Shown in pieces: positions 10,934 through 20,808 of a stretch of 64,000 nt of DNA. Positions within the stretch are counted from its first letter, which is position 1; every line of letters begins with the position of its first letter. The position numbers and the translations under genes were made by a program. The notes below the pieces were generated by a model. That model had not been told where the DNA came from. It was given only the letters and a program-made list of their open reading frames with translations, and did not search any database. Origin of the DNA: Trichomonas vaginalis G3 (Eukaryota; Parabasalia; Trichomonadida; Trichomonadidae); NCBI RefSeq assembly GCF_026262505.1, contig NC_067203.1:17310392-17374391 (forward strand). Reading direction: 5' to 3'.

Positions 10934-12403
10934 ATGATTTCGGTGGACTTAGAGGAGCTTATTGCTTTTGGTATTAAACAGGAAGTCAAGGGCGGTGTCC
11001 CATAAAGAAGAAGAACGGGATCTCCAAAGCAATATGTCACTTATTCATGTTCGTATCCCCTATGCAAGGCAAAATTTAGGGTTGAAGAACAAAATGGAGT
11101 GTTTACTATAAGCAAAGTTAATGAAGAACATTGCCATCATATAGGAGTTGAAATGGGTTCACATTACGCGAGTAAATTTTATCAAAAATGGATCGAACTT
11201 TATATTAAAAACGGTGGAAAGCAATTTCTTGCTCAAAAAGCATTTTTTGATAAGTTCGGAATTGATACGAATAACAAAGAAACGATGAAACTTTTCGCGC
11301 AGTCTACTGATGCTTTAAAGCACAAATTTTATCGCCTTGATGAGATTATTGCACAAAGATTATCAAACGATCCTTACACTTCTTTGGAAGCATTTTTGAA
11401 TAATTTACAGGAAGAGTGCCCAGATGATCTCGTTCAATTTGATTACAATGGAGATTTTTCCGAGTTTACAATCATATATGCACCTTTTGCTGCAAAAGAA
11501 TTGGTGCATAGCATTGATAACCCTCTCCACGTCGATTCCACTCATTCTTTAATTAAAGGAAAGATCCAATTGTTTGCAGTAACAATGAAAACAAGTCAAA
11601 ACACAATTTTCCCCTTTTGCTATTTTTTAGTGAACCCTCAGACATCTGAAAAAATTCAAGAATGTTTGGTGAAATTCTGTGAGTTTGCGCACCTGGATCC
11701 ACAGCATTGGAGCGCTGACTGTGCGCTAAACATTGCTCGCGCAATTGAGGACGGATTTCCTCTTGCGCAGCTCAGTTGGTGCGCTGTGCATGTTTTACGC
11801 GCATGTGCAAAAGTTGGAAGCTATTTTGACAATCCACAGAATTTTGAGAACTTCTATTTAGCAATGGACTTTTTGACATTACGTGCAGATGCAACGAATG
11901 CAGAAAAGCTGGCTGAAGAGTCTGATGAAACATATGAGTTCTTGACAACAATGTTAGAAGAAGAAGAACCGCGCGCTTTGAAGTATTTCGATAAACAATG
12001 GAGAAGAACCAAAGAACATTGGATGATGTTATATCGTGGAGAAGGTGATTCCACGAATAACATTGCGGAATCACACTTTCATCAATTAAAGCAAACATTT
12101 TTCTTGGGTAAGAAAAATGAGCGCATTGATGACATCGTCATAACTCTCATCACTGTTGTGATTCCAAATGCGATTATTAAGGTTCAAGTCGCTAATGTTT
12201 TGAATGAAGAAAGAGCAGTAAGAATTCTTACAAGGGCAGGTAATCAGATTGTTGAGCAAAGAGCTTCAAAACACGATGAATGTTTGAAATTAATTCAACA
12301 CATTTTGGAAATTGTCGAAAGCCGAAGGATTGAACCTAATGTCCTTATTCCATCTTTGAAGGCAATATTAAATTTGGCACAAAGAAGTTTAAAGGAAGAG
12401 TAA
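10934..12403 (+). pseudogene. MULE transposase, one in-frame stop near the 5' end
   Basis: The frame starts at ATG 10934 and is interrupted by TAA at 11003-11005; it is then open to 12403. Just after the stop is a Cys/His cluster (CSYPLC, then HCHH), like the FLYWCH/FAR1 zinc fingers that precede MULE transposases. Counting from the GTG codon at 11099, the DDE core shows Asp146 (HVDSTHS), Asp207 (SADCALN) and the TNNIAESHFH segment with the likely third acidic residue (~322), plus the C-x2-H (CAVH) seen in MULE cores. It would bind the element ends and catalyse transposition. Downstream initiation, for example at ATG 11153, would lose the zinc finger. Confidence 0.8.
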
Positions 12404-12613
12404 GCAAGATTAGATAATTTGGACTTTTTTTAAAATTAATGAATAAACAGTATATTTTTGAAGTGTAAGCTTATTTATCTGAAGCTATATTACTTAATAT
12501 AACATTCAAAGTATTATTGCTATTTATTGGAGAACAAATTTATGTAATTTTCACATGAAAATTGATAAATTTGTATTTCCTTATGATAATCAATTTTTGT
12601 ATTTGTAGAGAGT

Positions 12614-12892
12614 CTCCCTGCATGATATCAAGACTTGGCTATAAGTCTTTATCCATTTTTGAAAATTGTATTGTAAATTGTAAGAATTTCTGAATACTAC
12701 TACTATAAAATATAATTGCTTATCTATGTATATTCTCCCTGCATGATATCAAGACTTGGCTATAAGTTTTTATCCATTTTTGAAAATTGTATTGTAAATT
12801 GTAAGAATTTCTGAATACTACTACTATAAAATATAATTGCTTATCTATGTATATTCTCCCTGCATGATATCAAGACTTGGCTATAAGTCTCT
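12614..12892. repeat. 121-bp tandem repeat downstream of the transposase
   Basis: CTCCCTGCATGATATCAAG recurs at 12614, 12735 and 12856, with nearly identical 121-bp spacing units. The third copy decays after about 12890. Confidence 0.9.
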
Positions 12893-14547
12893 ATTCATTA
12901 TGAGTATGACCCCATTTTTTTTACAAAAAGTGCCGAATTGCAACTTTGTCCCAATCTCCCTAAATTGAGAGGACGTAATCTTCCCGATTTTTTCATTTTC
13001 AGCCTTGGTAAAATACCCTCGAAAACTCAAAAAAATTGACTTGTGTCCATTTAAAAGGGTTCGTCGAGAGGTGTTAAATTATTGATTTTCAGGATCGTAA
13101 CTCATAATTTTTTACAATCATATTAAAATTATGCGAGAAAACAAGCAAAAATATTCGTTATTTTAGTATCAAATACTACAAATCCTAGATTGCAATATAT
13201 TTTAGCACGTAAAATTCCAAAATTTACTGTAATTGAATAAAATTTACAATAAACATCAATCCATTCTAGATTTTGCATATTGTTAATGATTTCCATACTA
13301 TTTGTTTGCAGATTGTTCTATTGTTAACCGCGATTGTCTAAATCAATTTCATATAATTAAAATTTACAAATCCCATGCGATTATTATTTCTTGTCTGCAA
13401 AACACCCGTGCAACCTCTTTAAATGTAGTTGCTTCAAACTATTAAAATACCAAATTTATTTGTTTTATTCCCAAGAATGAAATACATTGACTAGAATTCT
13501 CGCAGTAAGCGTTATAAATATTGAGAAATATTGTGAAATAAATGTCTTGTTTACTAATTTGTTCGATTATTTTTAATATTTTTTTCCATTATGTTGAAAA
13601 ATCAAAAGAATTTTTATTATTTTTAAATTACTAGGAGTATTAATGAAAATTCTAATCTCCTATTTTTATACAAAGAATGGAAACTGGATGGTGAATCATG
13701 AAATATCTGAAATTCTCGCGCATCAGCTTCGATATTATAACTCAGTTGTTAAAATCAATGCTAGCAAATATTTAGACACCAACTAAACTTGGTTCATTTC
13801 TGATGCATATTTCTTTTTTTACTTTTTCCAATTGAAATCGAATTTTACAAAACAGTTTTTTGATGATAATTTCTACAAAAATAGAATTAACATTCATTTG
13901 CTAAGATAAACAATGTCAAATTTTTAAAAATTAACGAAATCGTTCGTATCTTTTCAGGAAGGTATGTCGGCGAAAAAAATTCGTATACCAAATCAAATAA
14001 CATCATATGAAGATATTATTAATTGTACGTATTCCGATTTTTGAGCAACTTTAGAAATCGATTTCAAGATTTTGGCAATTTGATCATTTATTAAATTAGT
14101 ACATATGTAATAAAATGATATTCAATTTTCCAAAATTGTATATAGTGCCAATAAATTTTACTGAAATAAATATAATGGGAATGATATAAAGTTTTGTGAC
14201 AAAATATTCATTTTTATACAAAGAAGCTATTCATTTTTAAACAACTATTTGAATATACCATCTATATTATTAGATATTGATCAGATTTCAATATCTGAAT
14301 AATTCAGCTTGAATTACTATTCTATAAAATCTGTTACACATGGATATATGGTGTTAGGAATCAATATTTTGATTATAAGATTAATACAAAAAAACTTTGG
14401 GATATTATTCTCATTCTGCAAAACACTTCAATTTGGAACGGAATAAATATATATTCAGCAATAATTAATTCTTTTTGCCGTTTGTAATTCTAGCAACATT
14501 CCAAAATGGAGGAGTTTTTTAAAAATAAAGAAAATTTTTATAGAAAA
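12893..14547. other. non-coding interior of inner transposon
   Basis: About 1.65 kb of AT-rich DNA without a supportable gene. At about 12927-12985 it resembles, in direct orientation, the junction at 10609-10665 (shared GCAACTTTG and CTAAATTGAGAG). Otherwise nothing is recognised. Confidence 0.5.
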
Positions 14548-14555
14548 AAATCAAA
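14548..14555. repeat. target site duplication, left (AAATCAAA)
   Basis: This 8-bp direct repeat flanks the element at 14556-15757 and is identical to 15758-15765. Confidence 0.8.
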
Positions 14556-15051
14556 TAGGGATGCGTTAAACACGCCATTTGACCAGGCGTACATTTTTTT
14601 GTTCGCCCAAAAATTTCGCCATTTGAGAAATTCAAAAATTAAAAATAAAATCTTAATCTTGATTTTTTTATTTTCGTGATTTTTTTGAAACTTACATAAG
14701 CGATGAAATACTTTTTTTAAGTAATCGTTTATTATATATAAATATATCTTAATAAATTTAATTCCTTAAGGTAGAGCGTGTTCAAATTTAAAATCTCATA
14801 CAATATTTTCTTAATGGCGTATTTTTCTGAGGTCGCCCAAATAAAGGCGAATTCAAAATTGAGAACTCCAAGGCGTATGGCGAGTATTCAAAAAGTACGC
14901 CACTTACAAAATATTGAATGTGGATTATCAATTTTTTGGCGTGTTCAATTTCAAATTTTGATATTTATGTTTATTTTATTCAGTATAATGCTAAGAATTA
15001 AAATATAAAATTCATAGAATTTTTTCTTTGAAAATATTTTACATTTTTATT

Positions 15052-15440
15052 AGACCACTCCTAGACTAGTCATCAGGTTATCCTCAGATCATCCTCAGAC
15101 TACTCATTATCAGATTACTCATCATCCTCAGACTACTCCTTAGACCCCTTCTCATCAGACTACTCCTCAGATCTTCCTCATAAGACTCCTCCTCAGATCT
15201 TCCTCCTGAAACTACTCTTCAGACTACTCCTTAGAGTCCTCCTCATCAGACTAGTCCTTAGACTAGTCCTCAGACTACTCCTGAAACTACTCCTCAGATT
15301 ATCCTGAAACTACTCCTCAGTCTAATCCTCAGACTCCTCCTCAGATTATCCTCAAACTACTCATCGGTCTAATCCTCAGACTCCTCCTCAGATTATGCTC
15401 AGATTATCCTCAAACTCCTCAGATTATCCTCAGATTATCA
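15052..15440. repeat. degenerate ~12-bp minisatellite
   Basis: Variants of TCCTCAGACTAC (also TCCTCAGATTATCC) are repeated some 30 times. The strand is C/T-biased. The array lies inside the hAT-like element. Confidence 0.85.
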
Positions 15441-15541
15441 CTTTACATATATATATCGATAACTAAATAATTACTTATTATACTTTCTTTATTTTTTTTT
15501 TAATTTTAAAATAATATTAATATATCTTTCTACGTTTAATA

Positions 15542-15630
15542 ATGAAAAGAGAAAGAGGAGTAAAAAGAGGAAAGAGAAAAGAAAGAGAGAGAGAGAGAAA
15601 AAAAAGAGAAAGAAAGAAAGAAAAAAAGGA
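15542..15630. repeat. GA-rich polypurine tract
   Basis: About 90 bases made almost only of A and G, including a run of GA dinucleotides near 15585-15597. It could adopt triplex-type structure. No coding meaning is inferred. Confidence 0.85.
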
Positions 15631-15757
15631 CGGCGATAATTTTTTATTGTTTTGTTATTCGGCCGAATGGCGGCTACTTCGTACCCGCCATTCAGCCCCA
15701 AAAATGGCGTATTATTCTATTTTTAAACGGTCATGGCGTAAAACCGTCGCATCCCTA

Positions 15758-15765
15758 AAATCAAA
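15758..15765. repeat. target site duplication, right (AAATCAAA)
   Basis: Identical to 14548-14555, immediately outside the right terminus of the hAT-like element. Confidence 0.8.
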
Positions 15766-17170
15766 ACAAAAAAATTTATTTTCAAACTATCTTTTTCAAA
15801 CCTTTAATCATCAAAAACACAATTGTTAATATTCATTCTTTCTATTGTGCTATTCGAATAGTACGATTTATACTTTTTTTGCTAATTTATTAAATATGTC
15901 GAATCCGCGGAGGAGCGCTGTTGCAAAATGATCTATGATGTGTAGCGGTGTTTTGATAAAAAGAGGTCGGTCAACGTTTTTGAGTTTTTTCGACCTCATT
16001 ATTTTTCTGATTTATCTGTTGCATTATATCAAGGGTACAATAATGCATGATATGTCACTGTTTTTATCTAAAAATTCCATAGTATTTCTGTAAAAAATTT
16101 ATCCATAAAAAATTTTTCCAATCGAAAGAAAAATCGAAAAATTTTGAAATTTTTATAGAACAATATTGTGACCGAAAATTCATTCTCGTTGCATACATCT
16201 CATTAAGGTAAAACATTATCTGAAACAACCATGTTTTAAAAAATTATAGATAACGAGATATTTGATACTTAATATCAATAAATTTTGAATGCCCTCTCAA
16301 AAATTGAATGGACGTCGGTCAACCCTTAAGAATTTTTTTCGAATTTTTTCGAAAAAAAAATATTTTCAGAACAGCCTTAACGGCTAAGATTTAGGAACAA
16401 TGTTAAGTATCAAAAAGAAAGGAGGTCTGATATAGACAACATATATCGTTGAAGGTTGAAAAAATCTCTAATATTTGAGCCCAAAATTTCAAATTTTAAT
16501 TTTTTGAAAAAGAGCCACCCGTATGTACGTTTATTTGAGAGGAGGAGGATATTTTTGAAAGGGTGAAACATTATGAATAATGTTAATTATATAATAATAT
16601 GTATTATTATAAAAAAGAAAAAATAAAGCACGTTAAAATTTTTCTTTCTTGATTTTTTACAAAATCTACTTAGAATTATGCAAAATATGACTAAATAATT
16701 ATAAATTTCAAGTTAAATTTTAATTTTGATAAATAATTTAAATTTCAAAATATCAAGTTCAGTTCGACTATGTATGTAGTAATTCCTCAATAAAGTGCCA
16801 AAACCTATTAAAATATATGAACATTTTCAACATTTTAATGTTTTTATTTAAAAATTTGTTGGAATATGAGCTTCAAACAATTATTATGTAAATAAAAATA
16901 ATTAAATATATGTATTTATTCGTATTACAACCGTAGTAAGTCGATTCTTCCTTTCTTCTACTGAGTTTTGAATTTGATTTCGAATTGTAAAGAGATTCAA
17001 AGGGAAAATACTAGCGGATAAAAACTACCTCCATGAAAGGGTCATAATGGACTCAAGTTGTATTTTTTGATATTTTTTGCTTTTCGAGCCTAAATAGGTA
17101 GCCAAGATAATGCCTAAAAATAAGGTTCTAAATTCTGAAGTTTACATGATCCTCTCGTGTGCACCCTTAA
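15766..17170. other. non-coding transposon sequence
   Basis: This is the right part of the inner element to 16327, then the right block of the outer element. At 16516 the outer block has an internal copy of its own left-end sequence (CACCCGTATGTACG). No gene is seen. Confidence 0.6.
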
Positions 17171-17294
17171 TGGATGACTTGCATTTGAGTATTAATCTTA
17201 TATACGAAAAAAAGAGATCTGACATTGTGTCAGATCTCAGTAAAAGTGACATTTACATGTCAAAAAAATAGAATGAGTTTAAGTAATTAAAATT

Positions 17295-18507
17295 GAGGGT
17301 GAGAGTAGTATTGTATGAAATAATATCTCTCACCCTCCAATTCATCCTATGGCGCCGAAAAAATTTTGGTGAAATGCGACCACATTTCACCAAAATTTCT
17401 CGGCGCCATATAGAGAACTAGAGCCTGTGAGGTACTGATACTATCCATGTACCTCGCAGGCTCTAGTTCCAAGCCAAAATGGCTAAAAATTGCCCGCAAT
17501 TGTTCACATTGCGGGCAATTTTTAGCCATCTTGGCTGGGAATTGGAGGGTGAGAGTAGTATTGTATGAAATAATATCTCTCACCCTCCAATTCATCCTAT
17601 GGCGCCGAAAAAATTTTGGTGAAATGCGACCACATTTCACCAAAATTTCTCGGCGCCATATAGAGAACTAGAGCCTGTGAGGTACTGATACTATCCATGT
17701 ACCTCGCAGGCTCTAGTTCCAAGCCAAAATGGCTAAAAAATTGCCCGCAATTGTTCACATTGCGGGCAATTTTTAGCCATTTTGGCTGGGAATTGGAGGT
17801 GAGAGTAGTATTGTATGAAATAATATCTCTCACCCTCCAATTCATCCTATGGCGCCGAAAAAATTTTGGTGAAATGCGACCACATTTCACCAAAATTTCT
17901 CGGGCCATATAGGAACTAGAGCCTGTGAGGTACTGATACTATCCATGTACCTCGCAGGCTCTAGTTCCAAGCCAAAATGGCTAAAAATTGCCCGCAATTG
18001 TTCACATTGCGGGCAATTTTTAGCCATTTTGGCTGGGAATTGGAGGGTGAGAGTAGTATTGTATGAAATAATATCTCTCACCCTCCAATTCATCCTATGG
18101 CGCCGAAAAAATTTTGGTGAAATGCGACCACATTTCACCAAAATTTCTCGGCGCCATATAGAGAACTAGAGCCTGTGAGGTACTGATACTATCCATGTAC
18201 CTCGCAGGCTCTAGTTCCAAGCCAAAATGGCTAAAAATTGCCCGCAATTGTTCACATTGCGGGCAATTTTTAGCCATTTTGGCTGGGAATTGGAGGTGAG
18301 AGTAGTATTGTATGAAATAATATCTCTCACCCTCCAATTCATCCTATGGCGCCGAAAAAATTTTGGTGAAATGCGACCACATTTCACCAAAATTTCTCGG
18401 CGCCATATAGAGAACTAGAGCCTGTGAGGTACTGATACTATCCATGTACCTCGCAGGCTCTAGTTCCAAGCCAAAATGGCTAAAAATTGCCCGCAATTGT
18501 TCACATT
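17295..18507. repeat. hairpin satellite: five ~250-bp units of four hairpins each
   Basis: Units start at 17295, 17545, 17796, 18043 and 18293; the last stops within its fourth hairpin. Each unit is almost entirely self-complementary. Hairpin A has GAGGGTGAGAG against CTCTCACCCTC. Hairpin B runs from GGCGCCGA to TCGGCGCC with a ~25-bp stem. Hairpin C runs from GAACTAGAGCCTG to CAGGCTCTAGTTC. Hairpin D has a ~29-bp stem around the 7-base loop TGTTCAC. In unit 1 they span about 17295-17337, 17351-17407, 17415-17469 and 17472-17536. Units differ by a few small deletions. Open frames across it on both strands are by-products of the symmetry. Confidence 0.95.
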
Positions 18508-19003
18508 CCCATCTTTTGTTGGTAAGACGAAGAATATGAAATAAATTATGAAGAAGATAATGATGAATAAAATATCACTTTTTATATTTTTGACACGTAA
18601 AGTTGTCACTTTTCTGTCAAACTGTTTTTATCGTTTTCGTATATAACAGAATTTGGGGTTGATCTATATGGAAATTCCATTCCTCCAATATGATTGTAAT
18701 ATCTCAACTAAAATTGGCTTATTTATTATATGAAAACTTGAATTGCTTGATCCGAATATGAAACCAAACATATCAGACAACAACAGGTTGATATTTTTGG
18801 GTTGTGACACTCAAATACTAATTTATATGGATATGTAATATATTTTGTTCCATATTTTAAGAAGTTATATAGTTGTGACAGTGCCAATACAGATTTTTTC
18901 ATGTCAGAATCATATCAATTGATTCTCAAACGATTCTTTCATAATTTATAGGTCCAAATATAAATAGTTGCTATTGCTACATAATATAAACAATTTATTA
19001 AAA
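18508..19003. other. non-coding spacer
   Basis: AT-rich, no gene seen. It contains one GTCACTTTT motif near 18609 of the kind found at host gene starts. Confidence 0.5.
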
Positions 19004-20758
19004 TTACAAAACATTTTGCTTACAGAAAGGATTAATAATATTATCTAGTACGATTCCGCTATCTGATGGCTTTAACATGAAACAAAACTGCTCCCCTAAA
19101 ATGAATATACCCGATGGATTTTGTGATATCACTTTGTCAATTCCTAATTTTGATATATTTCCTATGCATGCCATGAATTTTTTAACAACTACATCAGCAT
19201 TACATGTTGGCTTTTCACCAAATTCTTTGTATGGAGGATTTTCTTCTAAAATTAAATCTCCAATTTCATCAACTGGGGAACCCGAGTCAGCAACTTCAAC
19301 GAATCTTGCAAATTCCATCAAATAATATAATGCAAGTGCCGCATCTTCACTTAAATATCTAATATCAAATTCTCTAACCGTTTTTTCGATGAATTCACTA
19401 AAAATTTCTTCGATTCCAACAATTTTAGCAGCTATCGATCTCAAACATTCTATTGCTATTTCAATAGAAACCTCAGAAAGATTAGATTGCAAACCGAGGT
19501 TAACCAAAGCTCTCAAAGCTGATGGTTTCTCCATATATTGCTTGTATTTTCCTCTAAACAAAGGAGAAGAGCAAGGAACTTCATGTTCAATTTGTCTTTG
19601 AAAATCAAATTTCATTTTTTCACAATTTTTGCAAATTTCTAGGCTTCTTTTCAACACAATACCAGAGAATAAATCTTTCTTGGTCTGTTGGTCGCATTTT
19701 GGTACATTTTTTCCATACATTTTTTCTAAAGCTGAATTCGTAAAAATTTGCTGCGGTTGGTTAACGATTTCTTTAGCAAATCTAAACATTTTGTTTGATC
19801 TCATATCAATAATATACGAAGCCGATTGAATATCGTCGATATCAATTTCAGTTCTAATTTCTGGTTGATTTTTCATAGATTTATCAGCACAAGCAGCCAT
19901 TGGGCAAACAAATTTCAATTGTTTTGTGGTCAGAAGTAGTTTATTCATATGATCTCCGATCGCCCATTGAATTTGTTCATCTGCCATATAAGTTTGGAAT
20001 AATCTTATGATTTTAGATGGATGTAACGATAAAGGTTCATTTGTAAACATTAATTCTTCAAAATAAGGAGTTAAAAAAGAATCAATTTCGTTCATCCAAT
20101 TCAAAGCAATTTCTGCTGTAATAACTTGTGATCCAAAGAGTTTTAGTAGTTTGTAGATCGATGTCTGTGTTTCTGGCTCCTTGTTGAGTAGCGTTGCTGA
20201 TACAATGAACTTGATTTCGCGTGGAATTTGTCGAAATCGAAAAGAATAAAAATTTTCTGGTAAAAGACTTAAAACAGGGAATCCGCTTGATAAAGAATGA
20301 CTAAATTGAGCACGTGATCTTTGCAAATCCCATGTGAGTAGATGTAATTGTTCTTGTATCACAGAGAGTTGAATATCTGGAAAATTTCGTAAAAACCATT
20401 CTTCTGCGATATCAACGTTTATTAGATCTTCTGATAGGAACGAAACGATATTGTTTATTTTGATGCGTAAATTGTCAAGTTTGTAGTTCTCCATTACATA
20501 ATTTATGAATGAATTTACTCTTGTTGTTATTTCTTCTGGTTTTTCTTTGAATTTTTCTATTGTCAAGCGTATTTTATCTTGTAAATCGACATTGTTACTA
20601 AATAAATTCAGCAATTTCGTGTAAATTGTTTTAGAATTTACTGGATTTGTTTTAAATTCGTTCAACAAATTATAGAATTGTCTTTCACAGTCTTTGTCAA
20701 CCTCGCACATCCCTTTTATTTCATCAATTATTGCACGAATTTCTGTGAAAAGACTCAT
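19004..20758 (-). CDS. protein of unknown function (584 aa), possibly PAH/Sin3-like
   Basis: A long intact frame with ATG start. Residues ~1-110 are helical, and the segment FYNLLNEFK followed by KLLNLF faintly resembles a paired amphipathic helix (PAH) of Sin3 co-repressors. This is a weak motif reading, not a family assignment. The remainder is globular with a Cys-x2-Cys pair (CKNCEK) in the middle and no membrane segment. It is divergently transcribed from the ankyrin gene at 20809, with only 50 bp between the two starts and an AAAAAGTGACA motif in that spacer, so a shared promoter is likely. Confidence 0.75.
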   Translation of the reverse strand: MSLFTEIRAIIDEIKGMCEVDKDCERQFYNLLNEFKTNPVNSKTIYTKLLNLFSNNVDLQDKIRLTIEKFKEKPEEITTRVNSFINYVMENYKLDNLRIKINNIVSFLSEDLINVDIAEEWFLRNFPDIQLSVIQEQLHLLTWDLQRSRAQFSHSLSSGFPVLSLLPENFYSFRFRQIPREIKFIVSATLLNKEPETQTSIYKLLKLFGSQVITAEIALNWMNEIDSFLTPYFEELMFTNEPLSLHPSKIIRLFQTYMADEQIQWAIGDHMNKLLLTTKQLKFVCPMAACADKSMKNQPEIRTEIDIDDIQSASYIIDMRSNKMFRFAKEIVNQPQQIFTNSALEKMYGKNVPKCDQQTKKDLFSGIVLKRSLEICKNCEKMKFDFQRQIEHEVPCSSPLFRGKYKQYMEKPSALRALVNLGLQSNLSEVSIEIAIECLRSIAAKIVGIEEIFSEFIEKTVREFDIRYLSEDAALALYYLMEFARFVEVADSGSPVDEIGDLILEENPPYKEFGEKPTCNADVVVKKFMACIGNISKLGIDKVISQNPSGIFILGEQFCFMLKPSDSGIVLDNIINPFCKQNVL

Positions 20759-20808
20759 TCTAATAATTTGATTTTAAAAAGTGACAAGAAAATTTTTTTC
20801 AAAAAAAT
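20759..20808. promoter_or_regulatory. 50-bp divergent promoter spacer
   Basis: This separates the starts of 19004-20758 (minus) and 20809-21894 (plus). It contains AAAAAGTGACA at 20776-20786. The same motif lies 15-50 bases upstream of several other starts here (39279, 51133, and on the minus strand 24473 and 52674). Confidence 0.55.

Larger units (their letters stand above)
14556..15757. mobile_element. hAT-like non-autonomous DNA transposon (1.2 kb)
   Basis: The left terminus is TAGGGATGCG and the right is CGCATCCCTA. The inverted similarity extends inward in gapped form (ACGCCAT, then TGACC on both sides). It is bounded by a perfect 8-bp direct repeat, AAATCAAA. Termini beginning TAGGG and 8-bp target duplications are hallmarks of hAT transposons. 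The interior has no transposase; it holds a short-unit repeat array (15052-15440) and a purine-rich tract (15542-15630). It is a MITE-like passenger mobilised in trans. Confidence 0.75.
10642..16327. mobile_element. inner MULE-type DNA transposon
   Basis: The left end is CGTTGACCGACCT (10642-10654) and the right end is GTCGGTCAACC (to 16327), so the termini are inverted with core GTTGACCGAC. A second inward copy of the terminus, AGGTCGGTCAACG, lies at 15964-15976 and matches the left end better, so the true right boundary is uncertain. A GGTTGACCGACG motif also occurs at 10266 in the outer element. The empty paralogous site at 31838-33261 lacks this whole block. The transposase gene lies 10934-12403 near the left end. 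No clear target duplication is seen. Confidence 0.6.
10062..17171. mobile_element. outer TTAA-flanked DNA transposon holding inner insertions
   Basis: The left end reads TTAAGGGTGCACCCG (10062) and the right end reads CGTGTGCACCCTTAA (to 17170), so the termini are inverted with the core GGGTGCAC flanked by TTAA. Two blocks of this element, 10062-10641 and about 16335-17170, match one contiguous 1.4-kb copy at 31838-33261 in inverted orientation. The ~5.7 kb between the blocks is therefore a later insertion. TTAA on both sides fits a TTAA target duplication (piggyBac-like) or may be part of the terminal repeat. No transposase of its own is visible. Confidence 0.7.

Noticed and set aside
14778-15008. 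76-codon frame inside the hAT-like element
   Set aside because: No similarity to a hAT transposase and no other support; treated as non-coding.
17347-18418. Several overlapping open frames of 63-103 codons on both strands in the hairpin array
   Set aside because: They repeat with the satellite unit and mirror each other across the inverted repeats. Frame openness follows from the symmetry, not from coding.
17295-18507. CRISPR array
   Set aside because: The genome is eukaryotic and the units are contiguous palindromic repeats without unique spacers.
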